DNA of 64,000 bases from Pseudomonas sp. Fl4BN1. GTDB lineage: Bacteria; Pseudomonadota; Gammaproteobacteria; Pseudomonadales; Pseudomonadaceae. A program made the position numbers and the translations under genes. Below are positions 43,797-53,160 of this stretch, in pieces. Below the pieces are notes generated by a model that worked only from the letters and a program-made list of their open reading frames with translations, did not search any database and had not been told where the DNA came from. Numbering within the stretch: the first letter of the stretch is position 1; each line of letters opens with the position of its first letter. The stretch covers positions 186,001 to 250,000 of the forward strand of contig NZ_JAAARM010000003.1 of NCBI RefSeq assembly GCF_009908285.1, given 5' to 3'.

Positions 43797-43859
43797 GCTT
43801 TTGATTTTTATAAAAAAATCAATGGCTTGGGATGGCTAAGGGGAGTGCGTCGGCGTGAC

Positions 43860-43877
43860 TGTTTCAGGAATGAGACA
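43860..43877. promoter_or_regulatory. Proximal TGTTTCAG-AATG-GACA activator-site candidate
   Basis: TGTTTCAGGAATGAGACA is a partial palindrome (TGTTTC/GAGACA) about 90-105 bases upstream of the deduced fap start site. A close copy lies at 44015-44031. Enhancer-binding activators normally use such repeated dyads. Confidence 0.45.
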
Positions 43878-44014
43878 AGTTCCTCCGGCGGCCATTGGCC
43901 ATGGCTGGGGGAATGCTCTGGAACAGGGGTTGCTGCGGGGTTGTATCAGTGGCTTAACAGTTTCCCCGGCAGCACGCGCTACCCCGGGAAATAGCGGCCT
44001 GATGGCCAGGGAAG

Positions 44015-44031
44015 TGTTTCAGCAATGGACA
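44015..44031. promoter_or_regulatory. Distal TGTTTCAG-AATG-GACA activator-site candidate
   Basis: TGTTTCAGCAATGGACA repeats the proximal site with one substitution and one missing base, about 245-260 bases upstream of the fap start site, just past the end of the NadR-like gene. Confidence 0.4.
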
Positions 44032-44058
44032 CTTGCGGCCTTCAGGCATGCTCCCCAG

Positions 44059-44583
44059 TCAAGCCTCCAGCAGTTGCCGGACCTGTTCGAAAGCCTGGTG
44101 CCGACGCGCCTGCCAATCGCCGCGAATGACTCGATAAGGCTGCTGGTGCTGCTCCAGCCACTGCCGCGTGGCCTCGAAGAAGACCAGGCGTTCAGCCAGT
44201 TGCGGTTGGCAGCGTTGGCCATCGTCGCTCCAGGCGACATCCTCCGGGGAGAGCAGCAGGTGCAGGTCGTAGTGACGGGCCAACAGTTGCGGCTCAAGCC
44301 AGTCTGGGACGTCGCCGAATAGGGTCTGGCTCCACAGCAGGTTGCTCAGCAAATGGGTGTCGAGAATCAGCAGGGCGGGCCGTTGTGCCCGCGCCTGATC
44401 TTCCCAGGCCAATTGCCCGCGGGCGATCTCGGGGATGTCCGAGAAGCAGGTGTCACGGCGCTGCTGCTCGATGAAGTGCCGTACATACTCACCCACCAGG
44501 ACACCGCCGAAGTGGGCTTGCAGCTCGGCCGCGAGCCAGCTTTTGCCACTGGATTCGGGGCCGGTCAGGACCAGCACCTTCAT
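44059..44583 (-). CDS. NadR-like P-loop kinase (ribosylnicotinamide kinase domain)
   Basis: This 174-residue P-loop protein has Walker A LTGPESSGKSWLAAEL at residues 5-20, followed by GEYVRHFIEQQ and ILDTHLLSNLLWSQTLFG, the pattern of the kinase domain of NadR. It would phosphorylate nicotinamide riboside to NMN. No adenylyltransferase or HTH part is present. The ATG at 44583 overlaps the pnuC stop (ATGA), and the frame's upstream extension lies inside pnuC and is rejected. Coupling to a PnuC transporter strongly supports a role in pyridine-nucleotide salvage. Confidence 0.85.
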   Translation of the reverse strand: MKVLVLTGPESSGKSWLAAELQAHFGGVLVGEYVRHFIEQQRRDTCFSDIPEIARGQLAWEDQARAQRPALLILDTHLLSNLLWSQTLFGDVPDWLEPQLLARHYDLHLLLSPEDVAWSDDGQRCQPQLAERLVFFEATRQWLEQHQQPYRVIRGDWQARRHQAFEQVRQLLEA

Positions 44584-45143
44584 GATTGCAGGGCCGGGTC
44601 GGCCCGCCAGGCGCGCCAGCCCTGGAGTGCAATCAGGGTGAACAGCGCATAAAGGGCTGCGGTCAGGTACAGCTCTTTGTAGATGAACAGGCCGACGAAG
44701 ATCACATCCACGGCCACCCACAACGGCCAGCATTGCACGCGTTTCTGCGCCATCCACCATTGCGCCACCAGACTGAAGCCGGTCAGGGCAGCGTCCAACC
44801 AGGGTTGCGCGGCGTCGGTCCAGTGGGCCATGGCCGCACCCAGCAACAGGCTGCCCAGTGCCCCAAGGGCCAGCCCCTGGAGCAGCGCCGGGCCCTGCAA
44901 CTGGCTGACCGGACGGCCCTGATGCTGTTCACCTCCGCGGGTCCACTGCCACCAGCCATAGAGTTGCAGCACCGCATAGACCACCTGCAGCAGCATGTCG
45001 GAATAGAGTTTGACCTCGTAGAAGATCCAGCTGTAGAGCAGCACCATGACCAGGCCGATGGGCCAGCACCAGGGGTTCTGCTTGACCGTTAGCCAGACGG
45101 CGATAACGCCGAGGGCAGCGGCAAACAGTTCAAGCCCGGACAT
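44580..45143 (-). CDS. pnuC: Nicotinamide riboside/mononucleotide transporter PnuC
   Basis: This 187-residue membrane protein has about seven hydrophobic segments and the PnuC WxxW signature in YGWWQWTRGG near residue 63; MSGLELFAAALGVIAVWLTV is the first segment. PnuC facilitates riboside entry, driven by the intracellular kinase. That kinase is encoded by the next gene with a 4-base overlap. AAGGAA precedes the ATG. PnuT (thiamine) is an alternative, less likely given the NadR-like partner and no visible TPP riboswitch. Confidence 0.88.
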   Translation of the reverse strand: MSGLELFAAALGVIAVWLTVKQNPWCWPIGLVMVLLYSWIFYEVKLYSDMLLQVVYAVLQLYGWWQWTRGGEQHQGRPVSQLQGPALLQGLALGALGSLLLGAAMAHWTDAAQPWLDAALTGFSLVAQWWMAQKRVQCWPLWVAVDVIFVGLFIYKELYLTAALYALFTLIALQGWRAWRADPALQS

Positions 45144-45191
45144 GGCGATTCCTTGGGGGAAATAGAGGAGGGGGCGGATTGTACCCAGACT

Positions 45192-45215
45192 GGGCCCCGG
45201 GCGTTAGCCCGGGAC
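45192..45215 (-). terminator. GC-rich hairpin after the chemoreceptor gene
   Basis: CCCGGGC, loop GTTA, GCCCGGG (with flanking pairs) lies directly after the chemoreceptor stop and before pnuC. It has no T tail on the minus strand, so it is a weak or Rho-aided end. Confidence 0.35.
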
Positions 45216-45222
45216 CCTTGGC

Positions 45223-46857
45223 TCAGACGCGGAACTGCCGGAGCAGGCCATTGAGCTGCTCGGACAGCTCCTTGAGATGACGGCTGGCGACACTGGAGTG
45301 CTGGGCCGCCAACGCGGTGCCCTGGGACAGTCCCGCGGCCTGACTGACATTGTGATTGATGTCCTCCACCACATGGGCCTGCTGCATGGTGGCGCTGGCA
45401 ATCGACGCGTTCAAACCATTGAGGGTGCGCAGGGCCTGGCCGATGGCATTGAGGCTGGCGCCGGCAAGCCCGGCCTGTTCGATGGTCAATTGCGAGGCGC
45501 GGCTGCTGTCGCCGATGACCTTGACCGCGGCTTCCGAGTGGTTCTGCAGGCGTTCGATCATGCCCTGGATTTCTGCGGTGGATTGCTGGGTCCGCTGGGC
45601 CAGCAGGCGCACCTCATCGGCCACCACGGCAAAGCCGCGGCCCTGTTCTCCGGCGCGCGCCGCTTCGATGGCAGCATTCAAGGCCAGTAGGTTGGTCTGT
45701 TCGGCAATCGAGCGGATCACTTCCAGTACCGTGCCGATCTGGGTGCTTTCCGTCGCCAGGGTGCGAATCACTTCCACTGCCTGGTTGATGGTCGCTGACA
45801 ACTGCTCGATCTGTTGCAGGCTGCCGTCGATATTGACCTGCCCCTGCTGGGCCTGGGCCTCGGCTTCGCGAACCTCACTGGCGGCATGCTCGGCGTTCTT
45901 CGCCACGTCCTGGACCCCGCTGGTGACCTGGCTGATGGCAGCGGCCACCTGTTCCATTTGCTGGGATTGCTGCTGGCTGCGCTCCTGAGCCTCGGAGGCA
46001 TTGCTGCCCAGCTCGTTGGAGGACTGCTCGAGGGCACCAGCGCTGGTTTGCAGTTGTGTCACCACCCCACGCAATTTGGCGGTAAAGCCGTTGAAGTGCC
46101 GGGCCAGTTCGGTGACTTCATCCTGGCCGTGGGTGTCGAGGCTGCGGGTCAGGTCGCTTTCGCCGCTGGCAATATTGGCCATGGCGTGCACGGTTTCCCG
46201 CAGCGGACTGACGATACTGCGCACGATCAACACCACCAGCCCAGCCATCAGCAGGGCAATCACCAGGCCGACGGAGGAGGCGCGCAGGACCTGGGCATAG
46301 AACTCCTCCTGCAGGTCATCGATGTACACCCCGGAACCGATGATCCAGCCCCAGGGTTGGAACAGCTGGATATAGGAGGTTTTCTGCACCGGCTGCTCGG
46401 CCCCGGGCTTGGGCCAGCGATAGTCCACCATGCCGGCGCCCTTGGCCTTGGCCAGGCTGACCATCTGGTTGAACACTTCGAAACCGTCCGGATCCTTGAC
46501 GGCCGCCAGGTTCTGCCCGTCGAGCTTGGGGTTGGCCGGGTGCATGATCATCACCGGCGTCAGGTCGTTGATCCAGAAATAGTCGCTCTGGTTATAGCGC
46601 AGCCCGCGAATCACCTGCAGCGCCTGCTGTTGCGCCTGCTCGCGGTTCAGGCTGCCGGCGGTTTCCAGGCCATGGTAGTAATTCAGCACGCCAGCAGCGG
46701 TCTGTACCACATGCTGGGTTTTCTGTGCCTTGGCCTGGTACAGGTCGCCATGAATCTGCTGCAGCATCATCACGCCCAGGGTCACCAGGGTCAGTACGGC
46801 GACGATCAGGATCAGCCACAGGCGCTGACTGATGGACATCTTGCGTAAGCTATTCAT
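45223..46857 (-). CDS. Methyl-accepting chemotaxis protein with single-Cache sensor
   Basis: This 544-residue chemoreceptor has a first transmembrane helix at about residues 13-32 and a periplasmic sCache_2-type sensor ([19 protein letters not shown] and [17 protein letters not shown]). A second helix near 190-210, a HAMP domain and a long coiled-coil signalling domain follow, with the hairpin tip [19 protein letters not shown]. sCache_2 receptors typically sense C2-C4 carboxylic acids such as propionate or pyruvate; the ligand here is unknown. The ATG at 46857 ([14 protein letters not shown]) is preferred over the longer frame to 46914. Confidence 0.9.
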   Translation of the reverse strand: MNSLRKMSISQRLWLILIVAVLTLVTLGVMMLQQIHGDLYQAKAQKTQHVVQTAAGVLNYYHGLETAGSLNREQAQQQALQVIRGLRYNQSDYFWINDLTPVMIMHPANPKLDGQNLAAVKDPDGFEVFNQMVSLAKAKGAGMVDYRWPKPGAEQPVQKTSYIQLFQPWGWIIGSGVYIDDLQEEFYAQVLRASSVGLVIALLMAGLVVLIVRSIVSPLRETVHAMANIASGESDLTRSLDTHGQDEVTELARHFNGFTAKLRGVVTQLQTSAGALEQSSNELGSNASEAQERSQQQSQQMEQVAAAISQVTSGVQDVAKNAEHAASEVREAEAQAQQGQVNIDGSLQQIEQLSATINQAVEVIRTLATESTQIGTVLEVIRSIAEQTNLLALNAAIEAARAGEQGRGFAVVADEVRLLAQRTQQSTAEIQGMIERLQNHSEAAVKVIGDSSRASQLTIEQAGLAGASLNAIGQALRTLNGLNASIASATMQQAHVVEDINHNVSQAAGLSQGTALAAQHSSVASRHLKELSEQLNGLLRQFRV

Positions 46858-47150
46858 CATCCGGTCACTCCAGATTCTTGTTCTTGTCATAAAAGGCCGC
46901 GAGCATCCAAGCATGCCTGCCTCTGAGCGCCAACCCTACGGAAGTCCAATAACATCGCGGCGCGTTTTGCGCCTGTCTGCTAGGATTTCGGCGGCTTCGC
47001 GCAAAACCTCAATCTTTCTGAAATTTTCAGAGGATTTTCATGGGCTTGTGTTTAGCTTACAGGCACCGAAATCTCGGTGGCGCTCGACGCAGTGAACGCT
47101 TTGACTACTTAAAAAGAGGCATGCCAGGAGCATAGCCTCATGGGGGATGG

Positions 47151-47981
47151 ATGGATCTTTGGACCGCCGCACAAGCATTGATACTCGGGATTGTCGAAGG
47201 CCTGACCGAGTTTTTACCCATCAGCAGCACCGGGCACCAGATTATCGTGGCCGACTTGCTGAATTTCGGTGGCGAGCGGGCGATAGCCTTCAACATCATC
47301 ATTCAATTGGGCGCGATCCTGGCCGTAGTCTGGGAGTTCCGGCGCAAGATCCTCGAGGTGGTGAGCGGCCTGGCGACCCAGCCGAAGGCCCGGCGCTTCA
47401 CCGTCAACCTGCTGATCGCCTTTTTCCCGGCGGTGGTGCTGGGGGTGATTTTTGCCGACCTGATCCATGCCTACCTGTTCAATCCCATCACTGTGGCCAC
47501 GGCCCTGGTGATCGGCGGCATCATCATGCTCTGGGCCGAGCGCCGGCAGCATCAGGTGCATGCCGAGAGCGTGGATGAAATTACCTGGAAAGATGCGCTC
47601 AAGGTCGGTTGTGCCCAATGCCTGGCGATGATCCCAGGCACCTCGCGCTCCGGCTCGACGATTATCGGCGGGTTGTTGTTCGGCCTGTCACGCAAGACGG
47701 CCACCGAGTTCTCGTTCTTCCTGGCAATGCCGACCATGGTCGGTGCTGCGGTGTACTCCGGCTACAAATACCGGCACCTGTTCCAGCCCGATGATTTCCC
47801 GGTGTTCGCCATAGGGTTTGTCACCGCCTTCATCTTCGCCATGATCGCCGTCAAGGGCCTGCTGAAATTCATCGCCAGCCACAGCTATGCGGCGTTCGCC
47901 TGGTACCGCATCGCCTTCGGCCTGTTGATCCTGGCGACCTGGCAGTTCGGCTGGATCGACTGGGCGGCGGCCAAGTCATGA
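47151..47981 (+). CDS. uppP: Undecaprenyl-diphosphatase UppP (BacA)
   Basis: This 276-residue polytopic membrane phosphatase recycles the C55 lipid carrier of cell-wall synthesis. Both signature motifs are intact: [15 protein letters not shown] near residue 17 (catalytic Glu and Ser) and [14 protein letters not shown] near residue 161 (PGTSRS loop). A Gly-rich GGGGGA ribosome site precedes the ATG. Its end overlaps the next gene by 4 bases (ATGA). Extra copies of this enzyme raise bacitracin tolerance in other bacteria. Confidence 0.93.
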   Translation: MDLWTAAQALILGIVEGLTEFLPISSTGHQIIVADLLNFGGERAIAFNIIIQLGAILAVVWEFRRKILEVVSGLATQPKARRFTVNLLIAFFPAVVLGVIFADLIHAYLFNPITVATALVIGGIIMLWAERRQHQVHAESVDEITWKDALKVGCAQCLAMIPGTSRSGSTIIGGLLFGLSRKTATEFSFFLAMPTMVGAAVYSGYKYRHLFQPDDFPVFAIGFVTAFIFAMIAVKGLLKFIASHSYAAFAWYRIAFGLLILATWQFGWIDWAAAKS

Positions 47982-48400
47982 CGGCCTCGCGTGGTGATTC
48001 GCGCTCTGGCAACGGCGTGCGCATCCAGCATCCACGGGCCAAGCTGCTGGCGTTTGTGCTGTTGTGCGGGCTGCCGCTGTTTGGCTCATTGTCCCTGTGG
48101 TGGCGGGGGATCTCGCTGATTCCCCTGGCCGCCTATGGCGTGGTCAGCCTGCTGACGTTCCTGGTGTATTGGCACGACAAGCGCCGAGCCCGGGTCGAGG
48201 GTCAGAGAGTCCCGGAGAATGTCCTGCACGCACTGGAGCTGGCCGGTGGCTGGCCCGGTGCCTTGCTGGCGCAGCAACTGCTGCGCCACAAGACCCGCAA
48301 GGTGTCCTACCAGGCTCTGTTCTGGTTGATCGTGGCGCTGCATCAGGTGTACTGGATCGACCGGCTGTTCCTGGAGAACAGCCTGCTGACGCTGCTCTAG
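47978..48400 (+). CDS. DUF1294 membrane protein
   Basis: This 140-residue protein has two N-terminal helices (about residues 22-40 and 48-66), then the DUF1294 core: [40 protein letters not shown] and [16 protein letters not shown]. The usual cold-shock domain that some members carry in front is absent. The start overlaps uppP by 4 bases, so the pair is coupled. It ends against the convergent YjbR gene with a 4-base tail overlap. The function of the family is unknown. Confidence 0.82.
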   Translation: MTASRGDSRSGNGVRIQHPRAKLLAFVLLCGLPLFGSLSLWWRGISLIPLAAYGVVSLLTFLVYWHDKRRARVEGQRVPENVLHALELAGGWPGALLAQQLLRHKTRKVSYQALFWLIVALHQVYWIDRLFLENSLLTLL

Positions 48401-48756
48401 AGCAAGAGGCCGGTCTGGACCCGCTTGGGCAACTTGCTTGCCACCAGTTGGTGGGAGCGCTGCAGCAACGCCTTGAGTTCCTCGGCGCCCAGCGGGTAGG
48501 GCGTTTGCATGATGATCCAGTGCGCTCGGGCCAGATAGGGCGCCGGGGCGATGCCCGGCCGATCGACGTGACCGAGGAACAGTTGCTGATCGACCTTGAA
48601 CGCCAGGGAGTCGCCCCGCAGGTTCTGCACGGCGAACATCTTGTTGCCGGCGATCGAGAAGACTCGTACGCCACCCCACTTGTAGTCTTCCCGCGCACCT
48701 GGCAGGGCCAGGCAGAATTGCGCCACTTGCTGCTCATTCAGGGTTCCGGCTTTCAC
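48397..48756 (-). CDS. MmcQ/YjbR-family DNA-binding-like protein
   Basis: This 119-residue protein of the YjbR (CyaY-like fold) family has FCLALPGAREDYKWGGVRVF at the start and LAFKVDQQLFLGHVDRPGIAPAPYLARAHWI in the centre. Members resemble the double-wing DNA-binding motif; the role is unknown. The frame runs far upstream, but a GTG at 48756 overlapping the LysR stop by 4 bases (GTGA) gives the normal family length. It is cotranscribed with the LysR gene. Confidence 0.8.
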   Translation of the reverse strand: MKAGTLNEQQVAQFCLALPGAREDYKWGGVRVFSIAGNKMFAVQNLRGDSLAFKVDQQLFLGHVDRPGIAPAPYLARAHWIIMQTPYPLGAEELKALLQRSHQLVASKLPKRVQTGLLL

Positions 48757-49661
48757 AACAGTCGTTCTCCACAGCGTTCGAAGGATTCGCTCAGGTGTTC
48801 GATCCAGGCCCGTACGGCCGGCAACACCCCCCGGCGGTGAGGATACACCGCTTGCAGCCAGCCGCCGGGCAACGACCACTGCGGCAGTAGCTGGACCAAC
48901 TGACCGCTGGCCAGTTCTTCCTCGCAATACAGCATCGGCAGCATGGTACAGCCCAGGCCGGCGAGGGCGCAGGCTCGACGGACAATGAAATCGTCGATAC
49001 CCAGGCGTGCCTCCAGGGCCAGCTCACAGGCGTTGCCTTGTTGGTCCAGCAGGCGCAAGTGCACCAGGCGATCGGCTTCCAGTGCGCCAAGTATCGGCAG
49101 GCGCCGCAGGTCCTCGGGATGCTCCACCGGGTTGTCCCGCAGGAACGCGGGAGTGGCGACCATCGCCGTCTGTGCCGGACGCAGGCGACGGCTCACCAGC
49201 AGCGGATCCTCATCGCCCTGTTCGCGTACCCGCAGGGCCACATCGATGCCTTCGTTGATCAGGTCGACGCGGCGGTTGAGCAGCAGCATCTCCAATTGCA
49301 CCTGCGGGTACTTCTCCAGGAAGGAACTCACCAGGGGTGTCATCAACTCATGGGCCAGGCCTACCGGGCTCGACACTCGCAGACGACCCCGGGGTTCACT
49401 GGCCATGCTGGCCACGGCTTCGTCGGCCATTTCCGCTTCCAGCAGCATTGCCTGGCAGTGGCGCAAGTAACGCTCGCCTACGGCGGTCAGCTTCAATTGG
49501 CGGGTGGTGCGTTGCAGCAGTCGCGCCTTCAGGCGCTCCTCCAGTTCGGCAATGCGCCGCGAAAGGCGCGACTTGGGAATGCCCAGGAGGCGCCCGGCCG
49601 CGGCAAAGCCACCGGCTTCGACCACTTTGGCGAAGTAATACAGGTCGTTGAGGTCTTGCAT
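48753..49661 (-). CDS. LysR-family transcriptional regulator
   Basis: This 302-residue LTTR begins MQDLNDLYYFAKVVEAGGFAA with the winged helix at residues 1-60 (LLGIPKSRLSRRIAELEERL). The effector-binding domain follows (VSSPVGLAHELMTPLVSSFL). It belongs to the AaeR/DhcR-like branch that often controls an adjacent divergent enzyme. It is divergent from azoR, 131 bases away, so azoR is its most likely target. It is coupled to the YjbR gene by a 4-base overlap. Confidence 0.9.
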   Translation of the reverse strand: MQDLNDLYYFAKVVEAGGFAAAGRLLGIPKSRLSRRIAELEERLKARLLQRTTRQLKLTAVGERYLRHCQAMLLEAEMADEAVASMASEPRGRLRVSSPVGLAHELMTPLVSSFLEKYPQVQLEMLLLNRRVDLINEGIDVALRVREQGDEDPLLVSRRLRPAQTAMVATPAFLRDNPVEHPEDLRRLPILGALEADRLVHLRLLDQQGNACELALEARLGIDDFIVRRACALAGLGCTMLPMLYCEEELASGQLVQLLPQWSLPGGWLQAVYPHRRGVLPAVRAWIEHLSESFERCGERLL

Positions 49662-49792
49662 GGGAGTAGGGCTCTATTGTCCTGCTGATAGGACGAACTA
49701 TCGCATTTATGCTGACTAATCAGCTATTGGTTTCACCTGTAGGATTGCCAGCATCCGATCGCTCAGTGGCGGTCCTCACTTGGAGATTCCTG

Positions 49793-50404
49793 ATGAAACT
49801 GTTGCATATCGATTCGAGCATTCTTGGTGACAACTCGGCCTCCCGCCAGCTGAGCCACACCGTGGTTGAAGCCTGGAAGGCCGCGCAGCCGGGCGCCGTG
49901 GTGACCTACCGTGACCTGGCCGGCGATGCGATCAATCATTTTTCCGCCGCCACCCTGGTAGCTGCCGGCACCGCCGCCGAACTGCGTGATGCTGCACAAA
50001 AGCACGAGGCCGAACTCAGCGCCCAGACCCTGGCCGAGTTCCTCGATGCCGATGCGGTGGTCTTGGCTGCGCCGATGTACAACTTCACCATCCCGACCCA
50101 GCTCAAGGCCTGGATCGACCGCATCGCCGTCGCTGGCCAGACCTTCCGTTACACCGAAGCCGGTCCCGAAGGCCTGTGCGGTGGCAAAAAGCTGATCGTG
50201 GTCTCCACCTCCGGTGGATTGCACGCCGGTCAAGCCACCGGTGTTGCCCATGAGGACTACCTGAAAGTGCTGTTCGGCTTCCTCGGCATCACCGATATCG
50301 AATTCGTTCGTGCCCACGGCCTGGCCTACGGTGAAGAGATGCGCAGCAAAGCCATGAATGACGCTCAGGTGCAGATCAGCGAACAGCTCTTCGCTGCCGC
50401 GTAA
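49793..50404 (+). CDS. azoR: FMN-dependent NADH-azoreductase
   Basis: This 203-residue flavodoxin-like enzyme begins [20 protein letters not shown], the FMN-phosphate loop of AzoR. It has [19 protein letters not shown] (near residue 95) and a VSTSGGLHA loop. It reduces quinones and azo dyes with NADH. The ATG at 49793 is chosen over the frame start at 49709 because it begins at the family N-terminus and follows TTGGAGA (49780-49786). It is divergent from a LysR gene that probably regulates it. Confidence 0.92.
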   Translation: MKLLHIDSSILGDNSASRQLSHTVVEAWKAAQPGAVVTYRDLAGDAINHFSAATLVAAGTAAELRDAAQKHEAELSAQTLAEFLDADAVVLAAPMYNFTIPTQLKAWIDRIAVAGQTFRYTEAGPEGLCGGKKLIVVSTSGGLHAGQATGVAHEDYLKVLFGFLGITDIEFVRAHGLAYGEEMRSKAMNDAQVQISEQLFAAA

Positions 50405-50659
50405 TACTTGTGTAAAGACGCTTCCAGACGCGGTAAGCACCACTAAACTCTGTACTCTGCTCACTGTTTTAAGTGAGCAGGGTGCGGAGTTTTTTTATTG
50501 GTGTTTTTCAGTGTTTCTGGCCCAGGTTATGCAGAGCAGGGAGTAATGCCCCCTTTCTGTGCATCCATGGTGACAGGCCGTTACCGCTTCAAGGCCTTGG
50601 CGGCAAGGGATGGCTGGGGGAAAGCGCTTTCTCGATCCAGCAGCAAAGGTGGGCGAGTG

Positions 50660-51697
50660 ATGAAACGTCTTTGTGCAATGTTACTGATTTGCCTGCTCAG
50701 CAGCCTGATTTCAGTGCAGGCCGCACCTGCGCCACACCCGCACTGGAGCGTCGGTTTCCATGAGATGAGCTTTCTCGATCCCCTGGACTTGCAACCGATG
50801 CGCGCAATTGCGTTCTATCCGTCCACCGGCATCGAACATGCCAGTAATCTCGAGGGTTATCAGATCGCCGCGTCCCGGGATGCGAAGATCGCCATCGGCC
50901 GTTTCCCGATGCTGATGCTGTCCCATGGCAACACCGGCACGCCGCTGGCCCTGCACGACCTGGCCACGTCCCTGGCACGTAAAGGTTTTGTCGTGGTGGC
51001 GGTGATTCACCCCGGGGACAATTCCAAGGATCACAGCCGCCTGGGGACCTTGAGCAACCTCTATGGGCGGCCGATCCAGATCTCCGAAGCCATTACCGCA
51101 ACCCTGGGCGACCCGATGCTGTCACCTTTTGTCGACGCCGATCAGGTGGGGGTGATCGGTTACTCCGCCGGTGGCGAGACAGCCTTGATCCTCTCCGGGG
51201 CCATGCCGGACTTGGGCCGGCTGCGGCGCTACTGCCAGGAGCGTCCCGATGACGGCGATGCCTGCAATACCCGGGGCGAACTGATTGTCGACCGCGACGA
51301 CTTGCAGCCAGTAGCCGATCCACGGGTGCATGCGCTGATGCTGATGGCGCCCCTGAGCTTGAAGTTCGGCCGTCATACCCTGGCCGGGGTGCATGTGCCG
51401 GTGCTGCTGTACAGCGGTGATGGTGACAAGCTGGTGGCCCTGGACAAGAACGCCGCCGCCCTGGCGCGCAAGCTGCCGGTGGCGCCGGACTTCAAGTTGC
51501 TGGCCGGTGCCGGGCACTTTGTGTTCATGGCGCCGTGCACCGCTGAGCAAATGGCCGCCATGCCGGCCCTGTGCACCGATGCCGATGGCGTCGACCGCGA
51601 GGACATTCACCGCAACCTGATTTCCGAAGCTGGAAAGTTCTTCGCCCATACCCTGAGCAGGCCGAGCCGGGCAGGGATGCAGACCGCGGATCAGTGA
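50660..51697 (+). CDS. Exported alpha/beta hydrolase (dienelactone-hydrolase/PAF-acetylhydrolase-like)
   Basis: This 345-residue protein has a signal peptide (MKRLCAMLLICLLSSLISVQA). It has LMLSHGNTGTPLALHDLATS (oxyanion region), nucleophile Ser in GVIGYSAGGETALI near residue 167, Asp in YSGDGDKLVALDKN and His in AGAGHFVFMAPC. These resemble the 'predicted dienelactone hydrolase' group. The chosen ATG follows GGGCGAG; the longer frame from 50498 lacks a signal-peptide start. The substrate is unknown. Confidence 0.82.
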   Translation: MKRLCAMLLICLLSSLISVQAAPAPHPHWSVGFHEMSFLDPLDLQPMRAIAFYPSTGIEHASNLEGYQIAASRDAKIAIGRFPMLMLSHGNTGTPLALHDLATSLARKGFVVVAVIHPGDNSKDHSRLGTLSNLYGRPIQISEAITATLGDPMLSPFVDADQVGVIGYSAGGETALILSGAMPDLGRLRRYCQERPDDGDACNTRGELIVDRDDLQPVADPRVHALMLMAPLSLKFGRHTLAGVHVPVLLYSGDGDKLVALDKNAAALARKLPVAPDFKLLAGAGHFVFMAPCTAEQMAAMPALCTDADGVDREDIHRNLISEAGKFFAHTLSRPSRAGMQTADQ

Positions 51698-51698
51698 C

Positions 51699-52886
51699 TC
51701 AGGCGCCGGCCCGGCGCTTGAGCAGCAAGGTCAGCCCCAGGCCGCTGACCGAGAGCAGAGCGGCGCCGAAGAAGATCCAGGAATACCCCAGGTTCAGCGC
51801 TACCGCACCCATCAACGGGCCGGCGATCGCCAGCGCCAGATCGAAAAACACCGCATAGGCACTCAAGCCGGCGCCGCGGCTGCTACTGGGCACCTGCTTG
51901 ATGGCTTCCACCCCCAGTGCCGGGTAGACCAGCGACAGGCCGAACCCGGTAAGCCCGGCGCCGATCAGTGCCCAGGCAGTGGAGGGTGCGAGCCAGAGCA
52001 GGATCAGCCCCAGGGTCTCGATGCACATGCAGGCAATCGCCGAGGAAAACCCCCCAAAACGGCTGATGCAGGAGATGAACAGCAACCGCGAGAAGATAAA
52101 GCACACCCCGAATACCGTCAGGCAATAAGCGGCGCCAGTCCAGCCGCGGCTCAGGTAGAACAGGGTAATGAAGGTGGTCAGGGTGCCGTAGCCGATGGAG
52201 GCCAGGCTCAAGCTGGCACCGAAGGGCGCGATGCGCCCGAACACCGCCCAGAACGGCAAGCGCTCACCGCGAATCACCGGCACCGAGGGTTTGTTGCGGA
52301 TCAGTATCAGGGCCAGTAGCGCCAGGCTCGACAGGGCGATGCCGAGGCTAGCAAAACCGTATTGCTCGACCATCACCACCCCAAGCGGTGCACCGATCGC
52401 GATGGCGCCGTAGGAGGCGATACCGTTCCAGGAAATCGATCGTGCAGTATGTTCGGCACCGACCTGGCCCATGCACCAGCTGATGGTGCCGACTCCGATC
52501 AATCCCTGGGCCACGCCCAACAGCACACGGCCCCCGAGCAGGATGCTCAGGCTCAGCAGTGGCAGGCTTTCCAGCAGCCCGGAAACCAGTGTCAGCACAC
52601 CGCTGAGCAGGATCCCCAAGAGCCCGTAGATGATCGAGCGCTTGGTGCCCACCGTGTCCGACATGCGCCCGGCCATGGGCCGGCTGAGCAGGGTCGCCAG
52701 GTACTGGGAACCGATGGTCAACCCCGCGACTACTGCACTGAAGCCCAATTGCCCGTGCACATACCCCGGCAACACGGCAATCGGCAGGCCGATGCAGATA
52801 AAGGCGATAAAGGTATAGAAGACGATGGAGACGATCTGCAGGGTGATCGCCATGGAACTTTGAGCGGGCGTTTGTGGCTCGGGCAT
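51699..52886 (-). CDS. MFS transporter
   Basis: This 395-residue permease has 12 hydrophobic segments and the MFS loop motif SRPMAGRMSDTVGTKRSI between helices 2 and 3. A second half begins near RGERLPFWAVFGRIAPFG. It belongs to the YhhS/YfcJ-like efflux group by overall pattern, whose substrates are uncertain. It converges on the alpha/beta hydrolase gene with a 1-base gap. No regulator is adjacent, and the promoter side faces the ybiT terminator region. Confidence 0.85.
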   Translation of the reverse strand: MPEPQTPAQSSMAITLQIVSIVFYTFIAFICIGLPIAVLPGYVHGQLGFSAVVAGLTIGSQYLATLLSRPMAGRMSDTVGTKRSIIYGLLGILLSGVLTLVSGLLESLPLLSLSILLGGRVLLGVAQGLIGVGTISWCMGQVGAEHTARSISWNGIASYGAIAIGAPLGVVMVEQYGFASLGIALSSLALLALILIRNKPSVPVIRGERLPFWAVFGRIAPFGASLSLASIGYGTLTTFITLFYLSRGWTGAAYCLTVFGVCFIFSRLLFISCISRFGGFSSAIACMCIETLGLILLWLAPSTAWALIGAGLTGFGLSLVYPALGVEAIKQVPSSSRGAGLSAYAVFFDLALAIAGPLMGAVALNLGYSWIFFGAALLSVSGLGLTLLLKRRAGA

Positions 52887-53094
52887 GAAGGCTCGTTCGC
52901 GGGCGGCGGTTAGAGAGATGCATCATCGCGTGCCATGAAAATAAAAGGAAGCAGGCTAACGATCTATTCCCTGTCGGCCCGGCAGTGGCAATTGCCCGAT
53001 GCCGTGCGAGGTTGAGAAACCTGCAAGCCAGCTCTTGCCGCCAGTGACGGCGATGACCGATGTACAAGGTTCAGGGGGAGGACCGCGCATACGA

Positions 53095-53124
53095 AAAAGC
53101 CCCGTCACACTGGACGGGGCTTTT
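53095..53124 (-). terminator. Rho-independent terminator of ybiT
   Basis: AAAAGCCCCGTC, loop ACACTG, GACGGGGCTTTT is a perfect 12-pair inverted repeat with T tracts in both directions, 36 bases past the ybiT stop. It can act on either strand. Confidence 0.9.
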
Positions 53125-53160
53125 CCCTTGACGCTTGTAGCTTGAAACGTGCCGCTGCTT

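Larger units (their letters stand above)
43730..44058. other. fap upstream control region (329 bases)
   Basis: It contains no gene. From the fapA side it holds the sigma-54 promoter (43783-43796), an AT-rich stretch (43801-43822) and two related motifs, TGTTTCAGGAATGAGACA (43860-43877) and TGTTTCAGCAATGGACA (44015-44031). This is the spacing expected of a sigma-54 promoter with remote activator sites and a bendable AT-rich segment between. Confidence 0.55.

Noticed and set aside
44584..44760. Upstream extension of the NadR-like kinase
   Set aside because: It lies wholly inside pnuC and has no P-loop-family similarity; the ATG at 44583 with ATGA overlap fits better.
45144..45222. Possible riboswitch before pnuC
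   Set aside because: The gap is only 79 bases and holds a simple GC hairpin; I see no conserved aptamer pattern.
46832..47095. 87-codon frame on plus between the chemoreceptor and uppP
   Set aside because: It begins inside the chemoreceptor start on the other strand, has no ribosome site and no family resemblance.
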